In this document: one piece after another, positions 21,900-33,794 of the stretch
Position numbering within the stretch: the first letter of the stretch is position 1
How the letters are laid out: every line of letters starts with the position of its first letter
Source of the DNA: Nyssa sinensis
Lineage: Eukaryota > Streptophyta > Magnoliopsida > Cornales > Nyssaceae
DNA length: 64,000 nucleotides
Reading direction: 5' to 3'
Assembly (NCBI GenBank): GCA_008638375.1
Contig: CM018038.1
Location: forward strand, 31,820,383-31,884,382
The notes under the pieces: model-generated
Database searches by the model: none
Told to the model about the DNA's origin: nothing
Seen by the model: only the letters and a program-made list of their open reading frames with translations
Made by a program: the position numbers and the translations under genes

Positions 21900-22969
21900 T
21901 GGACATTGAGATGCGATGTGCCTTACACCAAAACATTTAATATCTCTATTCCTTGAAGGTTAGAAATCTACCTTGGGTTTGTTCTTACTAGTTCCCTCAT
22001 CTTGTCCCTTAGGTGGTTCGGCCTTCCCCTTTGCTATAGCTCGATCATTTCTATCCCATTTTGGTCTCCAAGGAATGCCAAAAACTGAAGTATACCTTGC
22101 TACCCCCTTTCTCTTTAACTGCCTCTCCACCTTCATAGCCATGTGCACAATGTCTTCTACCTCCACATAATGCTGCAACTCAACTACATTGGTTATGTCT
22201 CTATTCAGACCACTTAGAAATCTGGCCATTGTGGCCTCCCAATCCTCCTCTACATTAGCTCGAATCATAGCCACCTCCATCTCCTTATGGTAATCCTCTA
22301 CGCTCTTAGTCCCTTGTGTAAGGTTTTGTAATTTTTGGTAAAGGTCTCTATAGTAGTGGCCTGTTACAAATCTCCGCCTCATGAGAGTTTTCAACTCACC
22401 CCATGTTTCTACAAGTCTCTCATAATTCCTCCTCCTATTGGTCACCAATTGATCCCACCAAATAATTACATAATCAGTGAACTCAATTACCACTAGTTTC
22501 ACCTTCTTCTTCTCTGAATAGTTGTGACAATAAAAAATCAACTCTATTTTCTTCTCTCACTCTAAATAAGCTTCAAGGTTATTCCTACCTTGGGAAAGAT
22601 GGTATTTTTACTTTGATGTTCCCAAGGTTCCAATCAACCCCATCTTGCCCCCTTGGATTTCTCCTATGTCCTCTTCCACGCCTACTTCCTCTAGGTCTGC
22701 CCATTTCACCCATTCCAACTTCAGATGCTATGTCTTCCTCAGCCTCATCATCTTCTTCATTCTCATACTCATTTTCAATGATAGGCTCACGTCTACTCCT
22801 ATCTTGCCCACCTTGCAGATTTCTAATCACGACCTCTTGCTGATCCATCCTATCCCTCATCTCACCCATCACCAAATTCAACCGTTCAAACTGTTGTTGC
22901 ATGGCCTACAGAACAAAAAATGGGTTAGTTGCGTCCGCCTTAGGTGTTGAATCACTCTTATGAGACATT
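21900..22969 (-). pseudogene. gag of chromovirus-like element
   Basis: The start ATG at 22969 gives MSHKSDSTPKADATN and then a stop. MQQQFERLNLVMGEMRDRMD (22902 on) continues the frame, then an acidic and an RG-rich stretch. The capsid part at 22541-21960 includes WWDQLVTNRRRNYE and EATMARFLSGLNRDI. A decayed CCHC knuckle (IKCFGVRHIASQCPNKR) is at about 21935-21890 and appears to lack one cysteine. Three or more stops. Confidence 0.8.
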
Positions 22970-23814
22970 GTTAATGCCCTGCAAAACAGTGAAAGGATGT
23001 TAATGGTAAAAATAAACCTCACACACTCTCTTACGTGTTTACGATCAAATATTGTCACACCACTCGTGTTTCACTCTTTTGAGCTTTTCCAATACTGTTC
23101 TCACCCACTCTTGCCTTTTACCTCACCTGTTTTCCCTTTCAAGTTTGTGAAGAACTAGCTAGATTAAATCAAGACGCAACCTTGTATTATTCCAACTAGC
23201 AATAGATTCAAGAAACAAGAAGGAATAAAATGACACAAATCTCAAAGAATTGTAAGAGGAAACAAAAGTAATTAGGAAACAAGATGATATATTCGGCCTT
23301 TTTGAAGATAGGGATCAATCAACACCAGATTTTCAGATTGTAAAGTATATCAAATAGCCATAAGCGATTTTTTTTTTTTTTTGTACTCTTTTTTTTTTTT
23401 TTTTTTACAGCAACCCTTGAATACGCTTTTTTTTTTTTGTAATACAGATTAGGTCATAAGCAGCAACAATAATTACAAATTCTGAAAAAGATTGATCTGA
23501 TTTCAATAACAAGAAACCAAAATAGAAGGAATCAAAACAACGATTATAGATATAGAAATTACAGAAAAGATTCATGTAATCAATTAAAGAATTCGCAGAT
23601 CCGAATTCTTGAATCATATACACGGGTAGTCAATTGTGAGAATCACAGAACTAAATTCAAACACACGAAATTAACAAGAATGACGAAGGAATCGCAAATC
23701 AGAATGATGAACAATTCGCAGATCAGAATAGAAAAACCTAGAATACGCCTAAGACAAAAAAAAAAAAAAATTGCAAGAGTTAAAAGGATAAATCAGACCT
23801 GATTTAGAGTCTAA
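22970..23814 (-). other. 5' untranslated leader of chromovirus-like element
   Basis: Non-coding sequence between the primer site and gag, with poly-T runs at 23367-23407 and 23427-23440 (poly-A on the element strand). No extra ORF is supported. Confidence 0.6.
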
Positions 23815-23826
23815 GCTCTGATACCA
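23815..23826 (-). promoter_or_regulatory. Primer binding site, initiator Met-tRNA type
   Basis: TGGTATCAGAGC on the minus strand, complementary to the 3' end of initiator tRNA-Met, two bases inside the LTR end at 23829. Confidence 0.85.
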
Positions 23827-23828
23827 AA

Positions 23829-24157
23829 TGATGTGAACCTGTACTGATCAAAATTCCTTGAACCCATAATCAAATTGAAACTTACCCAAGAAAGCCAAGA
23901 ATCAAGGCAAGATGACCTAGACCCGTTGAAAACTTGTTTCAAGAACCTAGATTTGATGAGAATGCCACAAAGGGTATGCCTTTGATAAGTTCGTAGTTCA
24001 ATCAAGAACAAGAAGAGAAAACTGAAAAATTCTCTATGTAGAATGCTTCATTCACGTTCGTAGCCTCCAAATTGTGGCTACAAGTTTTTTAAAACCCTAC
24101 ATGAAACCCTAGGGCAGAATAAGGCCTACATCAATTGAAAGACACGGGCTGAACATG
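23829..24157 (-). mobile_element. 5' LTR of chromovirus-like element, truncated
   Basis: Matches the first ~330 bp of the LTR at 17686 and stops after GGGCTGAACA, so the outer ~145 bp of the LTR are missing. Sequence beyond belongs to the germin pseudogene flank. Because of the truncation a target duplication cannot be tested. Confidence 0.8.
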
Positions 24158-24825
24158 AAGACTTGGTTGAGTCTTTATCTGTTTGTACAGGGAAAACATA
24201 ATTGTTAGATATTGGGATAAATTTGATCTAAATTCATAGTCATTTGGACATTCACAAGATTTGAATTAGAATTGTAATAAAATTAAAATTCTTATCATTA
24301 TTTGGTTAGTTTGGAATACTGTGTAGATATATATCGCGTTTTTTGTTACGCGATGGATGTGTGAGAATATTTGGTTATCTGCCGACTCTCCTAATTCCTA
24401 GTTTTGGCTTCGAGTTCTCTTTTGAGGTTACCATCGCGAGACCTCTGAACTTGGATTATGAAAATACACAAGCGACTCGATTGACATACATGTAAGAGAA
24501 GTTCATAATACAAGCTGGTTCCTTTCGCTTTCGCAAACCGGATTACAAGATGTAACCGGGTTCAGACCTGATTGTTATTTCATGTATTTCCTTCCAATAA
24601 CCGACTAATTCAAGGCCTCTCTGCTTATAAATAGGCATCTTTGCCTTGCAAGATCTCTCCCTCTCTCTCCTCCAAGCACTTTTACATTAACAGATTTTTT
24701 TTGGTAAGTAAGATTAATATTAAAGAAAAGGGGCAAGAATACACAAAGTACAAGGGGCTAACCCCCTACATTAAAAGATTTTCTCAAAGCAAAGAGTGTG
24801 ATTGTTTGTGACATCTTAACCATGC
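24158..24825 (+). promoter_or_regulatory. Promoter and leader of germin-like pseudogene
   Basis: A TATA box (TATAAATA, 24626-24633) sits in the same context (TATAAATAGGCATC) as the intact gene at 54.8 kb. A CT-rich leader follows. The leader is interrupted by a ~70-bp LINE-tail insertion (24699-24767). Confidence 0.6.
24699..24767 (-). mobile_element. Short LINE 3'-end insertion with target duplication
   Basis: On the minus strand it ends in ATCTTACTTACC and a run of A, a LINE-type tail. It is flanked by ACATTAACAGATTTT (24684-24698) and ACATTAAAAGATTTT (24768-24782), a 15-bp target duplication with one mismatch, the mark of target-primed reverse transcription. Confidence 0.65.
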
Positions 24826-25421
24826 ATGATGAAGATGGGCATTCATATCAGTGCAACCGTAGCCATCTTGGCTTCGGTTCTCTCAGTTGCCTATGCTTTT
24901 GACCCTAGCCCACTGCAAGACTTCTATGTTGTTCTTAGCGACACCAAGTCTACGGTTTTATGCTCTGTATATCTCCTGCAGTATCTGGTTTGCCCTCTCA
25001 TCCATCCTTCGGCAATCATAACACATCCATACATTTTGTTGATAAAACGTCATCTAACATTTATGTTTTATCTCCATTTCTTCATGGGTTTTTAGTTTCA
25101 TATTTTTCATTGCATGACATCTTGTTTACTCAATCTTAGTATAACCCCCCTTTTTTTTAATTGGGTCTAGTGTTTGTGAATGGGAAGTGTTGCAAGGACC
25201 CAAAGCTTGCCACAACCAATGATTTCTTCTTTCAACTGCTCAACATTCCTAGAAATACATCAAATAAACTTGATCAAATGTCACTCTATTAAATGTTGAC
25301 CAAATACCAAGACTCAACACTCTCGGTATTTTCTTAGCTTGTATTGACTTTGCACCTAACGACCTTAATCCATCTCGCGGTACTGAGATCCTCGTTGTCT
25401 TGGAAGGTACCCTTTCAGTTG
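24826..25421 (+). pseudogene. Germin-like protein pseudogene
   Basis: Exon 1 (24826-about 24945) begins MMKMGIHISATVAILASV, a signal peptide like that of the intact gene ([18 protein letters not shown]), then [15 protein letters not shown]. The first conserved Cys of the mature protein is replaced by Tyr. A ~220-bp intron ends at TCTAG (25170). Exon 2 reads [20 protein letters not shown], then frameshifts. The first cupin box is deleted: where the intact gene has [11 protein letters not shown] this has NPSRGTE, losing both histidines. The copy ends at about 25421, where LINE sequence begins, so the second cupin box is absent. It cannot make a working germin. Confidence 0.88.
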
Positions 25422-25467
25422 CAGAGGGATGATGATTCTGTTAGTGAAGATGAGGAAGTGAAATGAC

Positions 25468-26290
25468 AAGATCAAATGGTAGCAGTTAATTCTCCCAAAA
25501 TGATAAAGATTCAGATAGTGTGGCTAGTCTTAATGAGTCTCTTAATTTTGCCTCTATTGTTAAAAGATTTGGATATGATGGGAAGTGAAAAAGGCGACAA
25601 GTCGTTGGCAAATTTGGAGACGAAATTAAATACAATTTTGAAGTCGAAAAGTCGACTGAGATTGTTAAATGGACGGAAAAGGAATCTAATGGTGGGCTAA
25701 ATTGTAACAATAATAGTGGGCCCATGTTAGAAAATGGGGCTAATGTTTGCGGATCCAAGGGTAGATGGATGAAGAAGTTTGGGCTAATGCTATAAATGGT
25801 GTCAGGCCCATTGGGGAAGGGCTTAACGGTGGAAACCGGGTTAGGTCAATAACCAAGAAGATGATGAACTGGAATTACAAGACCACGTGGTAGCGGTTAA
25901 TTCTCCCAATGATAAAGATTCATATCATATAGTGTGGCTAGTCTTAACGAGTCTCTTAATTTTGCCTCTAAAAGCCCATCATTGAAAGATTTGGATATGG
26001 TGGGAAGTGAAAAAGGCGAGATGTCGTTGGGAGATCTGGAATCTGAATTTGAATTGTGAAGTTGAAAAGTTAACTGAGATTGTTAAATGGACTGAAACGG
26101 AATCTAGTAGTGGGCTAAACTATAATAATAGTAATAATAATAATATTGGGCCTATATGGGGCTAATGTTTTCGGATCTAGGGGGAGATGGTTGAAGAAAT
26201 TTGGGCTAATGCTGCAGAGGGAGCTAGGCCCATTGGGGAGGGGCTTAACAGTTGAAACTGGGTCAGGTCATGAACCCAAGTTCAAGCCAT
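25468..26290 (+). repeat. ~411-bp tandem duplication inside the LINE
   Basis: GTAGCAGTTAATTCTCCCAA at about 25481 recurs as GTAGCGGTTAATTCTCCCAA at about 25892. The following blocks (AGTGTGGCTAGTCTTAA, GGGAAGTGAAAAAGGCGA, GGCCCATTGGGGA) recur at similar spacing. The two units differ by point changes and small indels, so the duplication is not recent. Confidence 0.8.
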
Positions 26291-26576
26291 CAATGACAGA
26301 ACTACGAATGAAAATGTATCTAACCTAAGGAAAAGAATGACAAGCAAGTTTCATTCTATTGATGATATTATGGTAATAGAAATCATTTGCTTCTTGAAGA
26401 GGCTAATCATGTGTGAAGGGTTGGGAAAATGTTAGGGCTTGAACGTCTAAATGGAGAGAATGAGGTTACAACTGGCAAGATTTTGGAATTAGAAGTCCAA
26501 GATGATGAAAGATTCGAGGAGGTGGGCAGAGTGAGTTTTTGCCGACTTCATGGTTTAGGAATTAGGAGTGTTGTAT

Positions 26577-27300
26577 GTATCCAATGAAAGTTCTTACTTG
26601 GAATGTTAGGGATTTGGGGAGTTAGGTTAAAAGGTCTAGAATTAATAGCTACTGAAGGAAAAAAGAATTGATGTTGTGCTCTTGCCAGATACCAAGAGGG
26701 GTTCTACTTCTAGATTTTTCATCCAATCTATACGGCCAAATTAGAATTTTGAATTTATGGACGTCGATGCAGATGGAAATGCAGTGGGTCCTCTATGTAT
26801 ATGGAATCCAGACGTATTCTCCATGTTTGAGGCTTGCAGTAGCAGGAATTTCATCATTATATCGAGTATGCATTCCTCTAATTTCCCTTGCTCATTTATA
26901 GATGTCTATGCTCTAAATGGAATTGTCGAAAGAAGGGGGTTATAGGCAGTTCTGTGCAAGTTAAAGGAATCGTTTCAGAATCCATAGTGAATGGGTGGAG
27001 ATTTTAATGTTGATGAAAGGCAGGTTTGTTCTAGAAGAGATAGGGGGATGACGGATTTTAACAGGTTCATTGAGGAAATGGAAGTGGTAGATTTGCCACT
27101 ACTGGGTAGAAATTTCACATGGTCAAATTCTCATTAGGAGGACAAATGGAGTAGGTTGGATAGATTATTACTTCACCCTGAATGGTTGGAACACTTCAAT
27201 TTTAAACAATGGGGCTTAGAAAGGAGTATTTCTAATCAGTGTCCAATGATATTGAAAGAAGAAAAAAGAGATTGGGGGCCTAAACCTTTTAGGTTTTTGA
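26577..27300 (+). pseudogene. LINE endonuclease domain
   Basis: Opens with MKVLTWNVRDLGS (26580 on), the start of LINE apurinic endonucleases. Later blocks, in shifted frames, resemble VNGGDFNVD (about 26990-27010) and LPLLGRNFTWSNSH (about 27095-27135). Stops and shifts throughout. Confidence 0.75.
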
Positions 27301-27869
27301 ATGTTTCGATGTTGTTTCCAAATTTTTTGGAGTAAAGTTGAGGTTAAAGGATGGGTTGATTACAAGTTGATGAAAAGATTCCAAGGGGTACAGTTAGCTC
27401 TAAAAGCGTGGAATGCCAAGCCAAAGATTTCCGTAAATTACAGGTAAACTTAAAGAAGGTGGAGGAGAAACAAAATTTGTTAGATTTGGAGGTTGAAAGG
27501 GATCTTCTTTCTGAAGAAGATAGAGCCAGTCGGAAGTTGTTAAAATCTGAAATTTGGAGGATCAGTAGGATGCTTGAATGGGACTGGCTTCAAAATTCTA
27601 GACGAAATTGGAATTTAAAAGGGGATAAAAACATTCGGTACTTTCAAATGATAGCAAGGGGCAAGCAGAGAAGAAATTTGATAAATGTAGTTGGATTCAA
27701 TGGTAGAGAAATTGATGATGTTGATGCGATGAAAAGGTTGATTTTTTAGCATTTTGAGAATATGTCCGAGGAATGGGCTGTGAGGCCATTTTTCAGGCCA
27801 ATTTGAGTTAAAGGTAGGTGAGTCCTTCAGAAAATACAATGTTAATTGATGATTTTTCTGACTAGTAAA

Positions 27870-28720
27870 TATGGAATGCAATCAGTAAGCGTGATGGCAA
27901 CAAGGCTCGTGGGCCTGATGGATTCAACCTGTTATGTATAAAGAAATGATGGAATTTTATGAAGAATGATATAATGAGTTTTATGAAGGAGTTCCACAAA
28001 AATGGCAAATTAGTTAAAAGGCCTAAATTCTACCTTCATTGCTTTGGTGCTTAAAAACGCTAATCCAATTGGTTTGGGGACTATAGGTCCATCAGTTTGA
28101 TTGGCAGTATGTACAAGGTATTGTCTAACGCGTTATCGCTTAGGCTTAGAAGCATTTTGCCTTCTCTAGTTGGGGATACTCAACACGCCTTTCTAAGAGG
28201 GAGAAATATTCATGATGGAGTCTTGGTAGAAAATGAAATTATTTACATTTGGAAGAAAAAGAAGGTTGCAGGCTTAGTCACTAAGCTTGATTTTGAGAAA
28301 GCTTATGATAAGCTTAATTGGTATTTTTTATTTAGTAAGTTACTGAGTTTTGGTTTTAATGAAAAATGGTTGGTTCGGCTAAAAAGTGTGCTTCTACTAT
28401 CCACCTTTCCATATTAGTTAAAGGTTCCCAAACTAAGGAAATGAAGATGAGTAAAGGAATTAGACAAGGGGACCCATTGTCCCCTTTTGTATTTATTTTA
28501 GCAGTAGAAGGTTTAAATTTGATGTTAGAAAAAAACAAGGGAGTTAGGGTTGATTAAAAGAGTGCATTTTGGGAATAGAGAAGTAAATATAACTCATTTA
28601 CAATTTGCTGATGACAAAGTAGTGTTTTGTGAAGCTAGTTTGGAAGAAGTTAGTAATATCAAAAGAGTTTAAGGTGTTTTGAATTGATTTCATGTCTAAA
28701 GACCAATTTTCATAAGAGAG
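27870..28720 (+). pseudogene. LINE reverse transcriptase domain
   Basis: Motifs in order: KARGPDGFN (about 27905), ISLIGSMYKVLSNALSLRLR (about 28093), AFLRGRNIHDGVLVENEI, KLDFEKAYDKLNW, GIRQGDPLSPFVFILAVEGL (about 28458) and LQFADDKVVF (about 28600), the FADD active site. A stop and frame change at about 28418 and others split the frame. Confidence 0.88.
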
Positions 28721-29297
28721 TGGTTTATGGTATTGGTGTGGACAGCAGGAAGATGGAATTGGTGAAAAAAAAAATTGAAGTGCAAGAATCAATATCTTCT
28801 TTTGAACTACTTTGGAATGCCTCTGGGTGCGAACCCAAGGTTTAGGAAAACCTGGATTCCGGTGATTGAAAAATTAAGTTTAGACTTGCCTCTTGGAAGA
28901 GGAAGTTTCTATCTTTTGGGGGAAGAATTGTATTAATTAAATCAGTGTTAAATTCAATGCCTGTGTTCTACATGTCCTTGTTAAAAATGTCCAAAACGGT
29001 AATTAAAGAAATTGAAAGTCTCCAGAGTAAATTTTTACAGGGCGGGAATGAGTCTAAGAGAAAAGTTTATTTGTTAAGTTGGGACTAGGCATCTAAGAGA
29101 AAAGAAAATTGAGGTTTGGGGGTTAGAGAGCTATGCAAAATGAATGATGCTCTATTAATTAAATGGTGGTAGAGATTTACCAACGAGGAAAAATCTATTT
29201 GGAGAAGTCTGATTTGAGCTAAATATAGAGGGTCTGAAAGAAAGTGGTTACCTAATGATGTAAGAAATCACAATCAGTGAAAAATATAGAAAGATAT
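28721..29297 (+). pseudogene. LINE C-terminal region, part 1
   Basis: Across frames: SFELLWNASGCEPKV (shifted YLGMPLGANPR), FGGRIVLIKSVLNSMPVFYM, KLGLGVRELCKMNDALLIKW; typical of the region after the RT of plant LINEs. The insertion cuts it at AGATAT/29297. Confidence 0.75.
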
Positions 29298-32200
29298 TGT
29301 AACATCCCTACCCAATATTGTTGGGTAATTATAACTAATGTAGATTACTACCTGTTACTAGCCCTAAATGAATGATGAGTGATTTACTTAAAGCAATTTG
29401 ACTGTGAAATGAGAGACAAGACACGTGTGTACCAAAGCCATTAAATGGGTGACGATCATTCCTAAAAATGTAATTTGATGACAAGATCATTATTTGATGT
29501 CACCCTAATTAGTATTAATCATGATTAATACCTAGGGAATTTTTGGGTTAATTAGTATACAAGTGCACATAGTTAAAGACTATGGTCCATCAATCATATT
29601 GTTTGTGAACATGATGTTTGGGACATGATGATGTTGGAAAACATCACATTAGCAAAAAAACATGATCAATTGTGTATGGTCAAGATGGTGCAAGACATGT
29701 GTGATGCACCAACACCACACATACACTACACTACACTACACACACACACACACATATATCTATATATATAATGGTCAAGTGGAATGCTTTATGCATTCTC
29801 ACTAACTAAATTAAATTTTGGTAATTTAGGATGATGGATAAATAAGGTGATAATAGAGATCTTGAGGTGTCCATTGATGAAAGGCCATAGGCGTTTCAAG
29901 TTCCAAATGGCACAACCAAGCTATCTTCAATTTTTCTCACACACACACACACATATATATATATATGTTTATATTGCAGTACAAAGTTGCCAATAGTGTT
30001 ATGCTCCAACCAAATAGAGATAGAGAGAGAGAGAGGGTTAGCGAGAGGGAGAAACAATGGAGTTGCGTGCAACATGCAAGGACTAGAGACCTCAAATGGA
30101 TTACTTTCAGAAGCTAGCTATGGAAAAAAGGAAGCTGGAAATGAGGAGAAAGAGAGGTTCAAGAGAAAGAGAGAGCATTGATCGAATAGAGAAAAAGTGG
30201 AGAGAAAAAAACTGAGTACTTTTCTAATTGGGCCAAACAAGGTAAGGAATCTAATTTTTTTCCTTCTTATTTGTGTTTCTGTATATTCAAACAGTAGTTT
30301 AGCATGAGAATGAACCCTAGAGACCATAGAGAAACTTGGTCACCATCAATGAAACTTAAAACTGGACCTAGAAATCAACGTGTATTAAACTGATTTTAAT
30401 GTATCAGAACCTCATCTACATGCTAGGAGGGTTGTAATGCAACAAAAAGTTGATCGTTTGGCCTTAAGATGAGAGAAAATTGGGATTGCAAGTATGGGTT
30501 CAAAACTCGAACCCCTTAAAATGGACACCAAACTCTAGTTTAAGATTAGTGGCTTATACCTCATCGAATGAGGAAGAAAATGGATCAAGCACGAGCCATT
30601 TTGATTGAGAAACCATGGTGAAAGGTCGACGTACAGACGTTGGCCATTGGAGCTCGATTAGAGCTTTTGAGGGGTTTTCGAATGAACAAAACGATATTAA
30701 ATGATGCAAATGTATTCCAGAAATGTTTTAAAATTAGAAACAAATTGAGATGAGCTTTGAAGATGGTAAAATTGGCATTGGAAATATGGTTATAGTGAAC
30801 AATAACCTTAAATCGAATGGGACGATGAATAGTGATGGGCTAATGGGTCATATCGTGGAGTTCGGGTTAGCATTCAACCAAGTAAACAAGTTATAAAATT
30901 TCATGAAATGGCGTCATTTTGGGGGCGTGAGTGATGACGTGGCCGACCGGCCAGACATGTCAGTTCTTGATGTTTTAGCCAAGGTTCATTTAAGCTACCA
31001 CCAAACTGACTGGTTCTTTGAATAGTTAGACTGGTCCACCTTTTTAAAAGCTTAACAAATGGGTTCTGCCCAAACCTAATTGAACCAGAACTCTTGAAAA
31101 TTTCAATTTAACCCCAAAATTTTGGGAAAATTATGATTGAAACCCATAAAATAATTAAAAAATATTTTAATGTCCTTAATAATTGGGTAAAATTACAATT
31201 TTACCCCTCAGCCTAAAAGTGATATAATAAAGGTCAATTGAAATGCAAGAAGAAGGATTTCCAACCTTTTTGGGGGAATTCCAAACTCAATGATGGAGTC
31301 CGATTGGGAAAATTAGACCCAAAATATGTAAACAAATGAACTAGACTAATTCTAATTAAGTTTTAAAGAGTTAATTAAGTTATCATGTGGACCCGAATGA
31401 CTGTGAGGGTACTTACCAGTGATGTACCTAGGTATAAAATAAGCCACATGAAGGCCAATTAAGAACCAAGAAAATGTAAGTATTTTCAACATTTCGTACC
31501 CAACGGTGATGTCTGTTTGGAATAAATAGGACTCCGAAATAAATTAAAAAATGACAAATATCTCCCTAAGACTTAATTAAGCTACCAGAAAAGTATAAGA
31601 AGTATAGAGGGACGTATACCAATATTTCAAGGACCTTCTAGACCCAAAAATGAAGTTCATTTAGGCAAATTGAGTGCTAAACAGTATGGGACATAAAATA
31701 GAAAAATGACCAAAATGCCCCTAATGGCTAAAGTAAGTATTAAAACGAACTAAAAAGCATTAGGAACCCTAATTAGATAACTTAAGAAAATCCTAAATAT
31801 TAAGACAAAGCATTAAGAAAAGATACTTTAAGCTATGATGAGTGCTAATGAAGTACTAATGTGTGTTGATCCACGACTTAGGATCACCAATAAGGAAATG
31901 AAGATAAGCTGATTGGTAAGTAAGTTTGTAAGGTGAGTAATCTAGTACTTTGAAATGCAGAATTTTGCACTTTGTGTTTCATAACTGTACTTTTTATCAC
32001 ACTACTATTAGTGAAAAAATGGCTATCTTTTTGATTTATTGAACTGCTATTATTTTATCGAACCAATTGCCATTATTTTAAAAAACAAATTGCTATAATT
32101 TTATTGATCGAATTGTAATCATTTTATTGATTGAATTTCAATTGTTTTATCATTGAACTGCTATTGTCCTATTGAACTTAGTTTTAAAATGTGACATAAA

Positions 32201-33794
32201 TGGACATTTAGGCAAACTGAATGCTAAAACATATGGGACATAAAAGGAAAAAATGACCAAAAAGCCCCTAATGGCTAAAGTATTAAGATGAACTAAGAAG
32301 CATTAGAAACCCTAATTAGAGAACTTAAGAAAATCCTAAATAGCAAAACTAAGCATTAATATAAGATACTTTAAGCTATGATTACTGCTAATAAAGTATC
32401 AATATGTGTTGATCCATGACTTAGGATCACCAACAAGGAAATAAAGATGAGATGATTGGTGAAGCAAGTCTGTAAGGATGTAATGGTAGAGTTAGGACCA
32501 TATGTGAGTAATCTGGTACTTTGAAGTGCTGAATTTTGAACTCTGTGTTTTAGAACTATACTTCTTATCACACTACTGTTAGTGAACAAATTGCTATTGT
32601 TTGGATTTATTGAACTAATATCATTTCATCGAACCAATTGCCATCATTTTAAAGAACAAATTGCTATAATTTTATTGATTGAATTGCAATCGTTTTTATT
32701 GATTGAATTTCAATTATTTTGTCATCGAACTATCATTGTCCTATTGAACTTAGTTTTAAAACATGAAGCATGAAGATTGTATGCAATTGATTGAATTATC
32801 CCAAACCATCCATTGAATTGTTCTATATTTTTTTACCATGCCATTATACAATATTGATGTGTTATTACTCATCAAAAGCAAAAATTGTATGTACACCTAG
32901 TGTGTGGGATTGCATAGTAACTACCTCAAGACCATGTATTAGGCTATCTATAGTAGCCATTGATTGTCATGGTGACAATCACAATGTTACCTGTCGAAAA
33001 TGGCACATTCCTTATTGAATTGGAAAGCTTATCACCTTTTTGGCATAAACTTCATTACATTGAAAATTGTCATCTTGTTTTTAAAAAAGTTTTTATTCTA
33101 GTTTTATAACTTATTGCCAAATTGTCAAATGGATTGTATCATTTTGCAAATTGTTTTTGAACTTGATTGATACTTTAAAATTTTGACAATGCTTCACATT
33201 TACTATTAATTGATTGAAAACCCAGATCGATGGAGAATTTCTTAAACCTTCCTTTAGCTCCGAAACTCTATTGGTCAAAAACCATGATAAAGAACTGTGA
33301 TTACTCATGAGCTTTTCACAAAGCTCACGTGAATTTATCCATGCACTTTTTAGGTGTACTCTAGAAAAAGAATGTTTGCAATGAGTGAGGAATCTCTAAG
33401 CGTAGAAAAAGAATCTCTAAGCGTAGAGGAAATCTGCAAGAGATGCAACATAGGGTGTTCTAGTTGCCTTGAGGATGACATGCCATGACTAGGCGACAAC
33501 TTAGAGCAAGAAGAATTAAGATAGATTAGCAGACCTATAGAATTGTTAGTCATTGAATGTATATCTAATGGGCTCACAATGTTGTAAACTCTGAACACTT
33601 GTATAATATATAGTTATGAAATAGTATTGCTCTACCAAATGTGATTGCATTCATTTTAAAGAAAACAAAAATATCTATGAAATTTCGCTACCAACTATTG
33701 TTTCTAAATAATGTAATTAACTTGGGACCGAATTGAAGGCCTTACAGCCGATCGCATTCTATAATCTACATAGGGTAGGGTTTAGGATGTGACA
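29298..33794 (-). mobile_element. 4.5-kb non-coding LTR-type insertion in the LINE
   Basis: Starts TGTAACATCCC and ends GGATGTGACA, i.e. TG...CA with short inverted ends. It is flanked by GATAT (29293-29297) and AATAT (33795-33799), a 5-bp target duplication with one mismatch. LINE coding sequence resumes right after it. No gag or pol is recognisable; it holds microsatellites (29722-29770, 29938-29966) and a long internal repeat. It is either a long solo LTR or a non-autonomous LARD-like element. Orientation is inferred from TGTCACATCC-type starts of similar elements. Confidence 0.7.
31650..32560. repeat. Internal ~545-bp-spaced duplication in the LTR-type insertion
   Basis: Blocks at about 31660-32160 (AGGAACCCTAATTAGA, GTTGATCCACGACTTAGGAT, GAACTGCTATTATTTTATCG) recur at about 32215-32750 with a few changes. 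The duplication explains part of the element's great length. Confidence 0.75.

Larger units (their letters stand above)
18163..23828 (-). mobile_element. Ty3/gypsy chromovirus-like element, internal region
   Basis: Reads right to left: primer site, gag, protease, RT, RNase H, integrase, then the 3' LTR. RT before integrase makes it Ty3/gypsy. The Met-initiator primer site and gag wording (EDIVHMAMKVERQLKRKG) point to a chromovirus of the CRM or a neighbouring clade; the clade is inferred. Many stops and frameshifts make it dead. It is nearly full length, flanked by LTRs at 17686 and 23829. Confidence 0.85.
25422..29297 (+). mobile_element. L1-type LINE, 5' and middle part
   Basis: Order: Gly/Glu-rich first region (25.4-26.5 kb), apurinic endonuclease, then reverse transcriptase, as in plant L1 LINEs. 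Frames are broken throughout. It abuts the truncated germin pseudogene on the left and is interrupted at 29298 by an LTR-type insertion; it resumes at 33795. Confidence 0.85.
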
